NCBI GenBank assembly: GCA_025354075.1
Contig: JANXNO010000438.1
Coordinates: 1 to 6,144, forward strand
Length of the DNA: 6,144 bases
From: Burkholderiales bacterium
GTDB taxonomy: Bacteria > Pseudomonadota > Gammaproteobacteria > Burkholderiales > Casimicrobiaceae
Reading direction: 5' to 3'
This document shows, in pieces, positions 1 through 5,598 of this stretch. The translations under genes were made by a program, and so were the position numbers. Positions within the stretch are counted from its first letter, which is position 1. Every line of letters starts with the position of its first letter. Under the pieces are notes generated by a model. That model had not been told where the DNA came from, searched no databases, and saw only the letters and a list, made by a program, of their open reading frames with translations.

Positions 1-1
1 G

Positions 2-289
2 GCGCAACTCTGTTTGCCGCTCATCAAGGCAATGGCCTCTATCGTGGCAGCCGAACAGGCCATGCATTTGAAGGGGCGCGTGGTCGACAGTCGCTTCCGG
101 GTGACGATGACCATGCCCGTGAACAACTACGACACAGCCGCACTTGCGCCGCTGACCGCCGCTGTCAATGCGGCAAAACAGGTGCTAGCGGCGACCTGCG
201 GGCCCGCCGCAACTCTGCAAGACTATTCTGCCAATCAGCATTTGCACATCAACATTGAGGTTCCCTATGCCCCGAGCGCTAATCGCTGA
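2..289 (+). CDS. C-terminal end of a probable sensor histidine kinase (5' partial)
   Basis: This reading frame is open from the window edge to TGA at 287-289 and gives about 95 residues. The first third (LPLIKAMA, then SRFRVTMTMPV about 20 residues later) resembles the last helix and final strand of a GHKL-type ATPase domain, where a GLGL-x-x-IK helix is followed by a strand ending in P. A further tail of about 55 residues follows and ends in a second strand-like piece (HLHINIEVPY). The stronger argument is context: the stop lies 23 nt inside the next gene, a LytTR response regulator, the usual layout of a co-translated kinase/regulator pair. The N-, G1- and H-boxes would be upstream of the window, so the kinase call is inference. 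It could be another signalling protein. That it is a real coding region is more certain than its function. Confidence 0.5.
   Translation, partial: AQLCLPLIKAMASIVAAEQAMHLKGRVVDSRFRVTMTMPVNNYDTAALAPLTAAVNAAKQVLAATCGPAATLQDYSANQHLHINIEVPYAPSANR
257..260 (+). promoter_or_regulatory. Ribosome binding site that decides the response regulator start
   Basis: GAGG lies 6 nt upstream of the ATG at 267. It supports that ATG rather than the in-frame TTG at 255, which would add four residues and put the start codon almost on the GAGG itself. Confidence 0.6.
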
Positions 290-1013
290 AGACGAACCGC
301 TGCTGCGCGAAGAACTGATCGAGCTGCTCGCCCAGGTCTGGCCGCAACTGGAAATCTGTGCCGCGGTGGCCGATGGCAGCAGCGCGCTTGAAGCCATCGC
401 AACGAAACGACCGGATGTCGCATTTCTCGATGTTGAAATGCCTGGCCTCTCCGGGGTTGAGGTGGCACGACAGCTGCCGCGCCCCTGTCACCTCGCGTTC
501 ATCACGGCCTACGATCATTACGCGGTGAGCGCGTTTGAGAGTGGCGCGGTCGACTACGTTCTGAAGCCGATCTCGGCTTCTCGGTTGTCGACAACGGTGT
601 CCCGATTGCGGCAGCGTCTGGCGCAGCCACCGGTCGATCTCGAAAGTCTGCTTGAGCAGATTGCGCGGCGCGGGCATGCCGCGCGCGAGTACCTTCGCTG
701 GATTAATGTGTCGGTTGGTACCAGTGTGCGTCTGGTGACTGTCGACGAGATTTGTTATTTCCAGGCCGACAATAAATACACCGTATTGATGACTGACAAG
801 GTGGAATCGCTGATCAACATGACGATTCGCGAACTCCTCGATGCGCTCGATCCGCATGTGTTCTGGCAGATTCATCGCTCGACTCTCGTTAATGTCAACG
901 CAATTTCGGACGTTAAACGCGATCTGCGCGGCCGCCTTTCGGTTAAGCTCAAAACGCGACCCGAGGCGCTGGCCGTGAGTCAGCCGTATGCCAGCCGATT
1001 TCGACACATGTAA
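267..1013 (+). CDS. LytTR-family response regulator
   Basis: A 248-residue transcriptional regulator of the LytR/AlgR type. Residues 1-120 form a CheY-like receiver: the acidic pocket is E8-D9, the phospho-acceptor is D55 in FLDVEMPG, the switch Thr is T80 in FITAYD, and the conserved Lys is K100 in VLKP. After a linker, residues 144-245 form a LytTR DNA-binding domain, recognisable from DEICYFQADNKYT, the FWQIHRSTLVNVNAI segment and the closing LAVSQPYAS. Phosphorylation by a partner kinase would be expected to change binding to direct-repeat promoter sites. The partner is probably the product of the upstream gene, which it overlaps by 23 nt. The ATG at 267 is preferred because of the GAGG before it. 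All key receiver residues are present, so it should be phosphorylatable. Its target genes cannot be told from this window. Length and domain order are normal for the family. Confidence 0.95.
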   Translation: MPRALIAEDEPLLREELIELLAQVWPQLEICAAVADGSSALEAIATKRPDVAFLDVEMPGLSGVEVARQLPRPCHLAFITAYDHYAVSAFESGAVDYVLKPISASRLSTTVSRLRQRLAQPPVDLESLLEQIARRGHAAREYLRWINVSVGTSVRLVTVDEICYFQADNKYTVLMTDKVESLINMTIRELLDALDPHVFWQIHRSTLVNVNAISDVKRDLRGRLSVKLKTRPEALAVSQPYASRFRHM

Positions 1014-1079
1014 GTCACCGTGTCCAGCCCGATTTTATGGAGTTTCGAGCACGCAGACACCCGCTTTTGCCATTTACCC

Positions 1080-1088
1080 AAGGAGGAA
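1080..1088 (+). promoter_or_regulatory. Strong Shine-Dalgarno site for the cupin gene
   Basis: AAGGAGGAA ends 4 nt before the ATG at 1093. It is close to a perfect anti-16S match and fixes the start there, although the reading frame is open back to a possible start at 988 inside the preceding gene. It is the strongest ribosome binding site in the window and suggests efficient translation. Confidence 0.85.
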
Positions 1089-1092
1089 CACC

Positions 1093-1494
1093 ATGCAATC
1101 TGCCCCCGTTAATCGTCGCCAGATACTCGCTTTTCTTTCACTGCTGGGCGTCTCTGAGTCAAGTCTGCGAGCGCAGGACGCTACTAAAATTGATCCAAAG
1201 AGCTATCGAGTTGCTTTTGAAAATGACAAGGTGCGAGTCCTCGAATTTCGCGCCAGGCCGGGAACCGGCATCTGTGGTGTCGGCAGGCACAGTCATCCGG
1301 AGCACCTCACCATTGTTCTCACCGATGCCAAAGCGCGGGTGACGCTGGAAAATGGCAAGCAACTTATCGCAGAAAACAAGGCCGGTGATATTTTCTGGTC
1401 ACCCGCCGAAACGCACAGCGTTGAAAATGACGGCAAGGCAGACGTGCACACCTACATCGTCGAGATCAAGGAAACGAAGAGCAAATCAGCATGA
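1093..1494 (+). CDS. Small exported cupin-domain protein
   Basis: A 133-residue single-domain cupin. The N-terminus (NRRQILAFLSLLG, residues 7-19) has an Arg pair at 8-9 followed by a hydrophobic run, like a Tat or Tat/Sec signal peptide, with likely cleavage near A27. The mature part holds cupin motif 1 around HSHPEH (H66, H68, with E70 and H71 nearby) and motif 2 around GDIFWSPAETHSVEN (G98, H108). These give the usual 3-His/1-acid metal-binding set of a beta-barrel cupin, so a divalent metal is likely. The reaction cannot be assigned, since cupins range from dioxygenases to binding proteins. It lies 79 nt after the LytTR regulator on the same strand and may be cotranscribed with it or be a target; both are inference. 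A Tat signal on a metal cupin would fit metal loading before export. The frame extends upstream into the regulator, but the strong ribosome binding site makes 1093 the start. Confidence 0.85.
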   Translation: MQSAPVNRRQILAFLSLLGVSESSLRAQDATKIDPKSYRVAFENDKVRVLEFRARPGTGICGVGRHSHPEHLTIVLTDAKARVTLENGKQLIAENKAGDIFWSPAETHSVENDGKADVHTYIVEIKETKSKSA

Positions 1495-1583
1495 ACATTT
1501 TCCGCTTGCCCCATCTTTCAGCTTGCCTGTATGAGTCGGACGTATGGTTATCACGTGGCCAATGGATTGCGCTACTCTCGGCC

Positions 1584-1596
1584 AGCAACAGTTGCT
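1584..1596. repeat. Short inverted repeat AGCAAC-A-GTTGCT
   Basis: A perfect 6-bp inverted repeat around a single central base. The centre is too short for a stable RNA hairpin over the whole arm, so a dimeric protein site is more likely than a terminator. Function is unproven and chance occurrence is possible. Confidence 0.3.
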
Positions 1597-1615
1597 AGCG
1601 CGCATCTTGACGCAA

Positions 1616-1627
1616 CCGATGCATCGG
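1616..1627. repeat. 12-bp perfect palindrome CCGATGCATCGG
   Basis: A perfect palindrome about 150 bp upstream of the LRR gene start, flanked by direct copies of GCGCATC at 1600-1606 and 1628-1634. It could be an operator for a dimeric regulator. Nothing else supports this. Confidence 0.3.
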
Positions 1628-1779
1628 GCGCATCAAATAATCCTGTTGTCGCCGTTCAGAAAAACGCGTCGATCACACGCCTGTAGATCTGGGACGACAC
1701 GCGGCGCGCGCACCCCGGACTTCGCCAACGCGACGAACTGTCTGTGTTTGCATGAGGCGATATTGACCAATTTATCTAG

Positions 1780-3699
1780 ATGGGTCGTTCCATGAGTAGC
1801 ATGCAACTGATAATCAATGCTCGGACATCGGCCCGAGGTTGGGCGCACCGGTTGATCGGTTGTTGCTTTCTGACGGCGTTGCTTTTGTTAAGCCAGTCAG
1901 CGCAAGCGTTCATTCCAGCCAGCGAGCGTCAAGTATTGCTTGATCTGTACAACGGCACGAACGGGCCGGGTTGGACCACTAAAACCAATTGGAACGGTAA
2001 ACCCCGAACGGAATGCGGCTGGTTCGGCGTTGCCTGCGATGCTGCTGGTAACCATGTCACCCAGATTCGTTTGAACAGCAACAATCTCGTTGGCACGTTG
2101 CCCGCTAGCCTCAACAGCCTTACCGCGTTGCAAATTTTCCTTCTCAACAACAACCATTTGACCGGCACCCTACCGCCTTTGACAGGATTGACGGCACTGG
2201 AAGCCTTCGAAGTCTTCAATAACCAACTCAGCGGCAGCATGCCCGAACTGATTGGCTTGACCGCTTTGTCCGATTTCCTTGTTTCTGGCAACCAACTTAC
2301 GGGTGCTGTTCCGGCATTGACGGGTTTGACAGCGCTGGTCACTTTCGATGCGTACAACAATCAACTTAGTGGTGGCCTCCCCGTGTTGACAAATTTAATG
2401 GCATTGCGGGCGTTTAGTGTTGACCACAATCACCTCAGCGGCAGCATTCCCGCCCTGACAGGTTTGCCAGTTTTGACCGTGTTCAGCGTCAGCAATAACC
2501 AATTGACTGGCCGAATTCCCGTGCTCGCAGGGTCGCCACAGTTAAAGTATGTTTATCTCAGCAACAACAACCTGATAGGTAATATCCCCGAACTAAATGC
2601 ATTAGCGTATTTGTTCATATTCACAGTCGATCATAACCAGCTCACCGGCAGCATTCCCTCCTTTTCGGGGCTGACGGCGTTGCAGAGTTTCTACGCGAAC
2701 GACAACCAACTTACCGGCAATGCGCCAGACCTTAGCAGTGGGGTTCGATTGGGTATTTCGTATTCTGGTCTCTGTCCCAACCTTTTGAACCCCAGCACCG
2801 GCACTTGCAACGACGCGGCTTGGAATACAGCCACAGGCGTAATCCTCTGGTCGAGGGACTGCACCGTAGGCCACACCGTCGGCGGCACCATTGACAGCCT
2901 CACGGCTAAAGGCCTGATATTGCTGCTCAGCCCCACGGGGCAAACCATTAGTCCTGTCGCCCTTGCCTCAGGCTTCAGATTTGCTGCGCCACTCAGCAAC
3001 GGCACGGCCTACAACGTTATGGTGCAAACCCAACCGGGCGGTCTCACCTGCACGGTGAGTAATGGCGCGGGGACGATGGGGACTAGCGATATTTCAAGCG
3101 TAAGCGTTAGTTGCGCTGCGCCTAGCTTTGCCGTCACTGGCGTCGTCAGTCCGGGAGCGGGCGGTACTGTTTCGTGTACCAGCCCAATCCTTACGGGTAA
3201 CACCAGCACTTGCACGGTTACGGTCAATACCGGATATTTCATCTCCAGCATTAGCGGTTGCGGTGGGGTAGCCGGTAGTGCGTCGCCTTACACCACAGGA
3301 ACAATAAGCGCCGATTGCTCGGTTGCTGTGAGTTTCGGTCCGACCTGCCTTGACATCGATGGCGACGGTCAGGTGAGCGCTGCCCGTGATGGTGAGTTGA
3401 TATTGCGCTACCTCGCCGGCTTCACCGATAACTCGCTTACACAGGGAATCGAAACTGCCGGTGCCACCCGCACTACCCCGGACGCGCTGAGCGCGTACAT
3501 GGCAGCGCAAGTGGGCAACTACAGTTTGTATGGCCCCACCGTCGTACCAACGGCGACGCGCGAGGGCTTGATTTTGCTGCGGCTGATGCGGGGCGCGCCT
3601 GATGCGGGCCTACTCGGCGGCATCGATCCACCGCCCCCAGCGCTGCCGGCCGCGCAAATTCGCGCACTGATGTACAGCCGCTGCGGGAGCGCGTTTTAA
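1780..3699 (+). CDS. Secreted plant-type leucine-rich repeat protein with dockerin-like C-terminus
   Basis: A 639-residue modular exported protein. Residues 1-43 form a long signal peptide with hydrophobic core CCFLTALLLLSQS and likely cleavage after AQA. Residues 47-91 match the LRR N-terminal cap of plant receptor proteins, including the C-G-W-F-G-V-A-C signature (C79, C86). Residues 92-320 hold ten LRRs of about 23 residues with the LxxNxLxGxIP pattern, closed by a Cys-containing cap (C332, C343). Residues 361-445 and 449-520 are two beta-rich modules with paired cysteines, of the kind repeated in proteobacterial surface proteins. Residues 523-548 carry a dockerin-like calcium loop (D525, D527, D529), and 588-615 look like a second half without the acidic ligands. 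The protein probably binds other proteins or glycans outside the cell; the ligand is unknown. No sortase, PEP-CTERM or membrane anchor is visible at the C-terminus. The start is uncertain: in-frame ATGs at 1792 and 1801 would also leave a signal peptide, and none has a strong ribosome binding site. Confidence 0.9.
   Translation: MGRSMSSMQLIINARTSARGWAHRLIGCCFLTALLLLSQSAQAFIPASERQVLLDLYNGTNGPGWTTKTNWNGKPRTECGWFGVACDAAGNHVTQIRLNSNNLVGTLPASLNSLTALQIFLLNNNHLTGTLPPLTGLTALEAFEVFNNQLSGSMPELIGLTALSDFLVSGNQLTGAVPALTGLTALVTFDAYNNQLSGGLPVLTNLMALRAFSVDHNHLSGSIPALTGLPVLTVFSVSNNQLTGRIPVLAGSPQLKYVYLSNNNLIGNIPELNALAYLFIFTVDHNQLTGSIPSFSGLTALQSFYANDNQLTGNAPDLSSGVRLGISYSGLCPNLLNPSTGTCNDAAWNTATGVILWSRDCTVGHTVGGTIDSLTAKGLILLLSPTGQTISPVALASGFRFAAPLSNGTAYNVMVQTQPGGLTCTVSNGAGTMGTSDISSVSVSCAAPSFAVTGVVSPGAGGTVSCTSPILTGNTSTCTVTVNTGYFISSISGCGGVAGSASPYTTGTISADCSVAVSFGPTCLDIDGDGQVSAARDGELILRYLAGFTDNSLTQGIETAGATRTTPDALSAYMAAQVGNYSLYGPTVVPTATREGLILLRLMRGAPDAGLLGGIDPPPPALPAAQIRALMYSRCGSAF
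2053..2739 (+). repeat. Tandem array coding for ten leucine-rich repeats (69-bp unit)
   Basis: Units start at residues 92, 114, 137, 160, 183, 206, 229, 252, 275 and 298 of the LRR protein; the first is 22 residues and the others 23. Most begin LTAL and carry NNQL(S/T)G(S/T)(I/L)P. The DNA units have diverged, so the array is old or under selection for variation rather than a fresh amplification. Unit 8 (SPQL) and unit 9 (LAYL) depart most from the LTAL opening. Confidence 0.9.
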
Positions 3700-4103
3700 G
3701 ACTACGTGGAGAGGCTGCTAATAGCGCGCCGCTTTGGCTGAACATTCGCTTGGATAAAGCCGCATTCGCGCGGCCCACTCCGAATGATGCTGCGCTTAAA
3801 GTGGTTTCTCGCCCGTTGATCTACAACGCTTGGTCGCACGGCGCTCACTGGATTAGCTTGATCTTCAGCGGCGACGCAGGCTTGAGAGGAACTTTGGTGT
3901 GCGACGCATAGCGCGCTCCGGCACGCCGAGTTCACAGAAACGGGTCGCAATGCGATTTGAGGGCTCCGCGAGGGTTACAGCTTTTTGCCGAAATGATTAT
4001 TTTGTTTGGGCTTCGCCGCATAAATAAGAAAAGTCGATAAATTGATAAAGCAGCCATCAGTCGAATAAAGAGGGTCGTTTCTCAAGAAAGTTGTAAGACG
4101 GGC
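3700..4103. other. Convergent intergenic region without a recognised gene
   Basis: About 400 bp between the LRR gene (+) and the hydrolase gene (-). The first ~260 bp have a GC content like the surroundings and contain open frames on the minus strand (3702-3950 and part of 3473-3778) that match nothing I know and lack good ribosome binding sites. Around 3757-3775 lies a small GCCGC/GCGGC hairpin; read on the minus strand it is followed by TTTA, a weak terminator at best. From about 3985 to 4100 the DNA is clearly richer in A and T. No T-tailed hairpin strong enough to end either flanking gene was found. It may hold decayed coding sequence or an unrecognised RNA. Confidence 0.5.
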
Positions 4104-5060
4104 TTAGGGTTTGATACTTGTGGGCTTCGCCACGATTAAGCCACGTTTTGCCAGCAACGCATCGATGCGCGCCATCGCGTCTTCCCGGGCCTTCGGATCG
4201 GGTGCCACGGTCACTCCCTTTTCCTTGTTCACCCCGTTCGGTACTTCGCTGCGCACGCGGTGCTTGCCTGCCGGATTATCAAAGTCGTGATGCGCACCGG
4301 GGTAGAGCGTGATGCTTACGGGTTGATCGTTGTTCTTGAGGCGTGCAGCAAACGCAGCGCACGGCGCGGCGGGCGTCCAGTCGTCAGCGTCGCCCATGAG
4401 TATCGTCAGCGGCGACGAGATTTTTTGCGGCGCATTGTCTTTGGCGAACGGTGAGCAGCCGGGATAAAACGCAATCGCTTCGGCGAACTTCACGTCGTCG
4501 CTGAAGTCGCCGAGCGCTGGCTTATGCGTCAACGTATTGAGTACCGTCGAACCACCGTGTGACCAGCCCCAGAGTACGATTTTGTTCGCGTCAATGCCAG
4601 GCTGTTTTTTGAGCCAGGCATGGGTGGCGATCACATCTTCGACACGGTCAATCTGGCGAATCGTGCGCGACTGCATTTTCACGGTGCACACTTCTTCATA
4701 GCGCCGCGACGTAAAGCTCTCCGGAAACACCACCGCGATGCCGCGCTCCAGCAGCCAGTCTTTCGCCGCGTTGTGTCGCGCGTTGAGATTGCCCTTTGCG
4801 CCCAGCCCGCCGCAACCGTGCAACAGGATCGCTGCTGCACCGCTGGCCTTGCTCGCTTCGGGGGCGAACCATTGCGCGCGAAGCGCTTTGTCTTCACCGA
4901 GGTGGGGCGCGGGGATTTTTATGTTTTCGGCGAAAGTGCGCGTGGCAAACAGGCCAAGCAGCGCCAGCACCACGCCTTGTAGGAGCGGCTTCGCCGCGAC
5001 CCACGACGCGCTTCGGAGCAGGGTCGCGGCACAGCCGCTCCTACAGACGGAGCGGCTCAC
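4104..5060 (-). CDS. Exported dienelactone hydrolase family alpha/beta hydrolase
   Basis: A 318-residue serine hydrolase of the dienelactone hydrolase type. Visible features are the oxyanion region HGCGG (81-85), the nucleophile S167 in GWSHGG, an acid in GDADDWTP (D226 or D227) and the His in GAHHDFD (H257 or H258), giving a full Ser-Asp-His triad. Many family members use Cys instead of Ser, so a general esterase or carboxylesterase is more likely than a true dienelactone hydrolase; the substrate is unknown. The hydrophobic segment VVLALLGLFATRTFA (30-44) looks like a signal-peptide core cut before ENIKIP, so the enzyme is probably periplasmic. Codons 6-28 come from a REP inverted pair (4978-5045), so the N-terminus is unusual. 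The GTG at 5060 overlaps the stop of the upstream thioesterase (GTGA), allowing coupled translation. Alternative GTG codons at 4973 and 4970 would skip the repeat but leave the signal peptide without a basic N-region. Confidence 0.88.
   Translation of the reverse strand: MSRSVCRSGCAATLLRSASWVAAKPLLQGVVLALLGLFATRTFAENIKIPAPHLGEDKALRAQWFAPEASKASGAAAILLHGCGGLGAKGNLNARHNAAKDWLLERGIAVVFPESFTSRRYEEVCTVKMQSRTIRQIDRVEDVIATHAWLKKQPGIDANKIVLWGWSHGGSTVLNTLTHKPALGDFSDDVKFAEAIAFYPGCSPFAKDNAPQKISSPLTILMGDADDWTPAAPCAAFAARLKNNDQPVSITLYPGAHHDFDNPAGKHRVRSEVPNGVNKEKGVTVAPDPKAREDAMARIDALLAKRGLIVAKPTSIKP
4978..5045. repeat. REP doublet (REPIN-like inverted pair) inside the hydrolase 5' end
   Basis: Two 25-nt arms face each other around an 18-nt spacer: 4978-5002 (starts TGTAGGAGCGGC) and 5021-5045 (its inverted copy, ends GCCGCTCCTACA). 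The arms differ at only two positions, in the central triplet region. Each arm also folds on itself (GCGGC-TTC-GCCGC and GCGGC-TGT-GCCGC). This matches the REP sequences of Xanthomonadales and Pseudomonas that are moved by RAYT-type (TnpA-REP) enzymes; no such enzyme is encoded here. It lies wholly within the hydrolase reading frame and starts 12 nt past the thioesterase stop. The RNA of both strands could form a strong long hairpin, which might affect mRNA stability or translation of the hydrolase. Confidence 0.9.
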
Positions 5061-5455
5061 ACCAGCACCGTCTCGCCTTCAGTCGGCAACTCACGCGGTT
5101 TGCCATCCATCGTGATGGCCACGTAGGTCAATTCCGCCTCGGTGACGCGCACCACGGTCGTGCCGCGATTTCTCTCGGAGAACACCTCGACGTCCACTGT
5201 AATTGAGGTGCGCCCCACGCGCTTGATGGTGGCGTAAAAACTCACCACGTCGCCAATCTGCACCGGCTGCTTGAACACGAACGAATTCACGGCGACGGTT
5301 GCGATGCGGCCCTTGGCGCGGCGCACGGCAGGGATGCTGCCCGCTAAATCCACCTGCGACATGATCCAGCCGCCAAAAATATCTCCGTTGGCGTTGCTGT
5401 CGGCGGGCATGGGAATCACGCGCAGCGCGAGGGGTTTGTCAGGCAATGTGGTCAT
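5057..5455 (-). CDS. yciA: YciA-like acyl-CoA thioesterase
   Basis: A 132-residue single hotdog-fold protein that closely follows the YciA family along its length: the start (LRVIPMPADSNANGDIFGGW), the helix IMSQVDLAG with D36 in the position proposed as catalytic, the strand FKQPVQIGDVVSFYA and the end TYVAITMDGKPRELP. These enzymes hydrolyse a range of fatty acyl-CoA thioesters in the cytoplasm and work as hexamers, often with feedback by CoA. The length is normal. The ATG at 5455 is the natural start from the alignment; the bases before it hold no strong ribosome binding site. Its TGA stop overlaps the GTG of the downstream hydrolase, so the two are probably one transcript, although the hydrolase appears exported and the functional link is unclear. 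It is divergent from the M16 peptidase gene. Confidence 0.93.
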   Translation of the reverse strand: MTTLPDKPLALRVIPMPADSNANGDIFGGWIMSQVDLAGSIPAVRRAKGRIATVAVNSFVFKQPVQIGDVVSFYATIKRVGRTSITVDVEVFSERNRGTTVVRVTEAELTYVAITMDGKPRELPTEGETVLV

Positions 5456-5484
5456 GGTCTATCGCGGGTGAAATGATGGCTCAG

Positions 5485-5490
5485 ATTATC
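5485..5490 (-). promoter_or_regulatory. Possible -10 box for the yciA-hydrolase transcript
   Basis: GATAAT on the minus strand, 5 of 6 matches to TATAAT, about 30 nt before the yciA start. No good -35 box is seen at 16-18 nt further upstream, so this is weak. Confidence 0.2.
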
Positions 5491-5539
5491 GGTGAAGACT
5501 GCGGTGACAGAACTGCCGGGAATTTTTCGTCTGCGCAGT

Positions 5540-5551
5540 CAGTCTAGACTG
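5540..5551. repeat. 12-bp perfect palindrome CAGTCTAGACTG
   Basis: It lies in the 143-bp space between the divergent yciA and M16 genes, about 48 nt before the M16 TTG start. It may be an operator or chance. It contains TAGACT, a 4-of-6 match to a -10 box for the M16 gene, with no clear -35. Confidence 0.25.
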
Positions 5552-5587
5552 TGCCCCAGTCGAAACATCGGCATCCGCATTCTTTCT

Positions 5588-5591
5588 GGAG
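5588..5591 (+). promoter_or_regulatory. Ribosome binding site that decides the TTG start of the M16 peptidase
   Basis: GGAG sits 7 nt before the TTG at 5599. The other candidate start in frame, GTG at 5551, has no purine-rich stretch before it, and the next in-frame GTG lies beyond the signal peptide. Confidence 0.65.
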
Positions 5592-5598
5592 ACCTCTC

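Larger units (their letters stand above)
1495..1779. other. Intergenic gap with short inverted repeats, no convincing gene
   Basis: About 285 bp between the cupin stop and the LRR protein start. I see no RNA gene, no clear sigma-70 promoter and no hairpin with a T-run that would end the cupin transcript. Open frames here (for example 1544-1795 + and 1633-1848 -) have no recognisable domain and no good ribosome binding site. Two perfect short inverted repeats, at 1584-1596 and 1616-1627, are the only structure noted. The control region of the LRR gene presumably lies here. Confidence 0.5.

Noticed and set aside
279..1007. Long open frame of 242 codons on the minus strand
   Set aside because: It lies wholly opposite the LytTR regulator, has no recognisable domain and reflects the codon bias of the true gene.
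1491..1598. 35-codon frame starting with an ATGA overlap at the cupin stop
   Set aside because: The overlap is suggestive, but the peptide (MNIFRLPHLSAC...) has no recognisable features or good ribosome binding site.
1640..1660. Possible LytTR binding repeats (GTT-centred, e.g. GCCGTTCAG)
   Set aside because: Only one near-match, and the second GTT is about 10 bp away instead of roughly 21, so it does not fit the known direct-repeat layout.
1544..1795. 83-codon frame on the plus strand in the cupin-LRR gap
   Set aside because: No domain, no ribosome binding site, and it runs into the LRR gene in another frame.
3702..3950. 82-codon minus-strand frame after the LRR gene
   Set aside because: The composition looks like translated non-coding DNA and no family is recognised; kept only as part of the intergenic description.
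4007..4130. Two copies of GGGCTTCGCC as possible REP fragments
   Set aside because: Only 10 bases are shared and the TGTAGGAGC head of the REP is missing at both sites.
4796..5206. 136-codon plus-strand frame across the hydrolase/thioesterase junction
   Set aside because: Antisense to two well-supported genes and spanning the REP pair; Arg/His-rich composition typical of a shadow frame.
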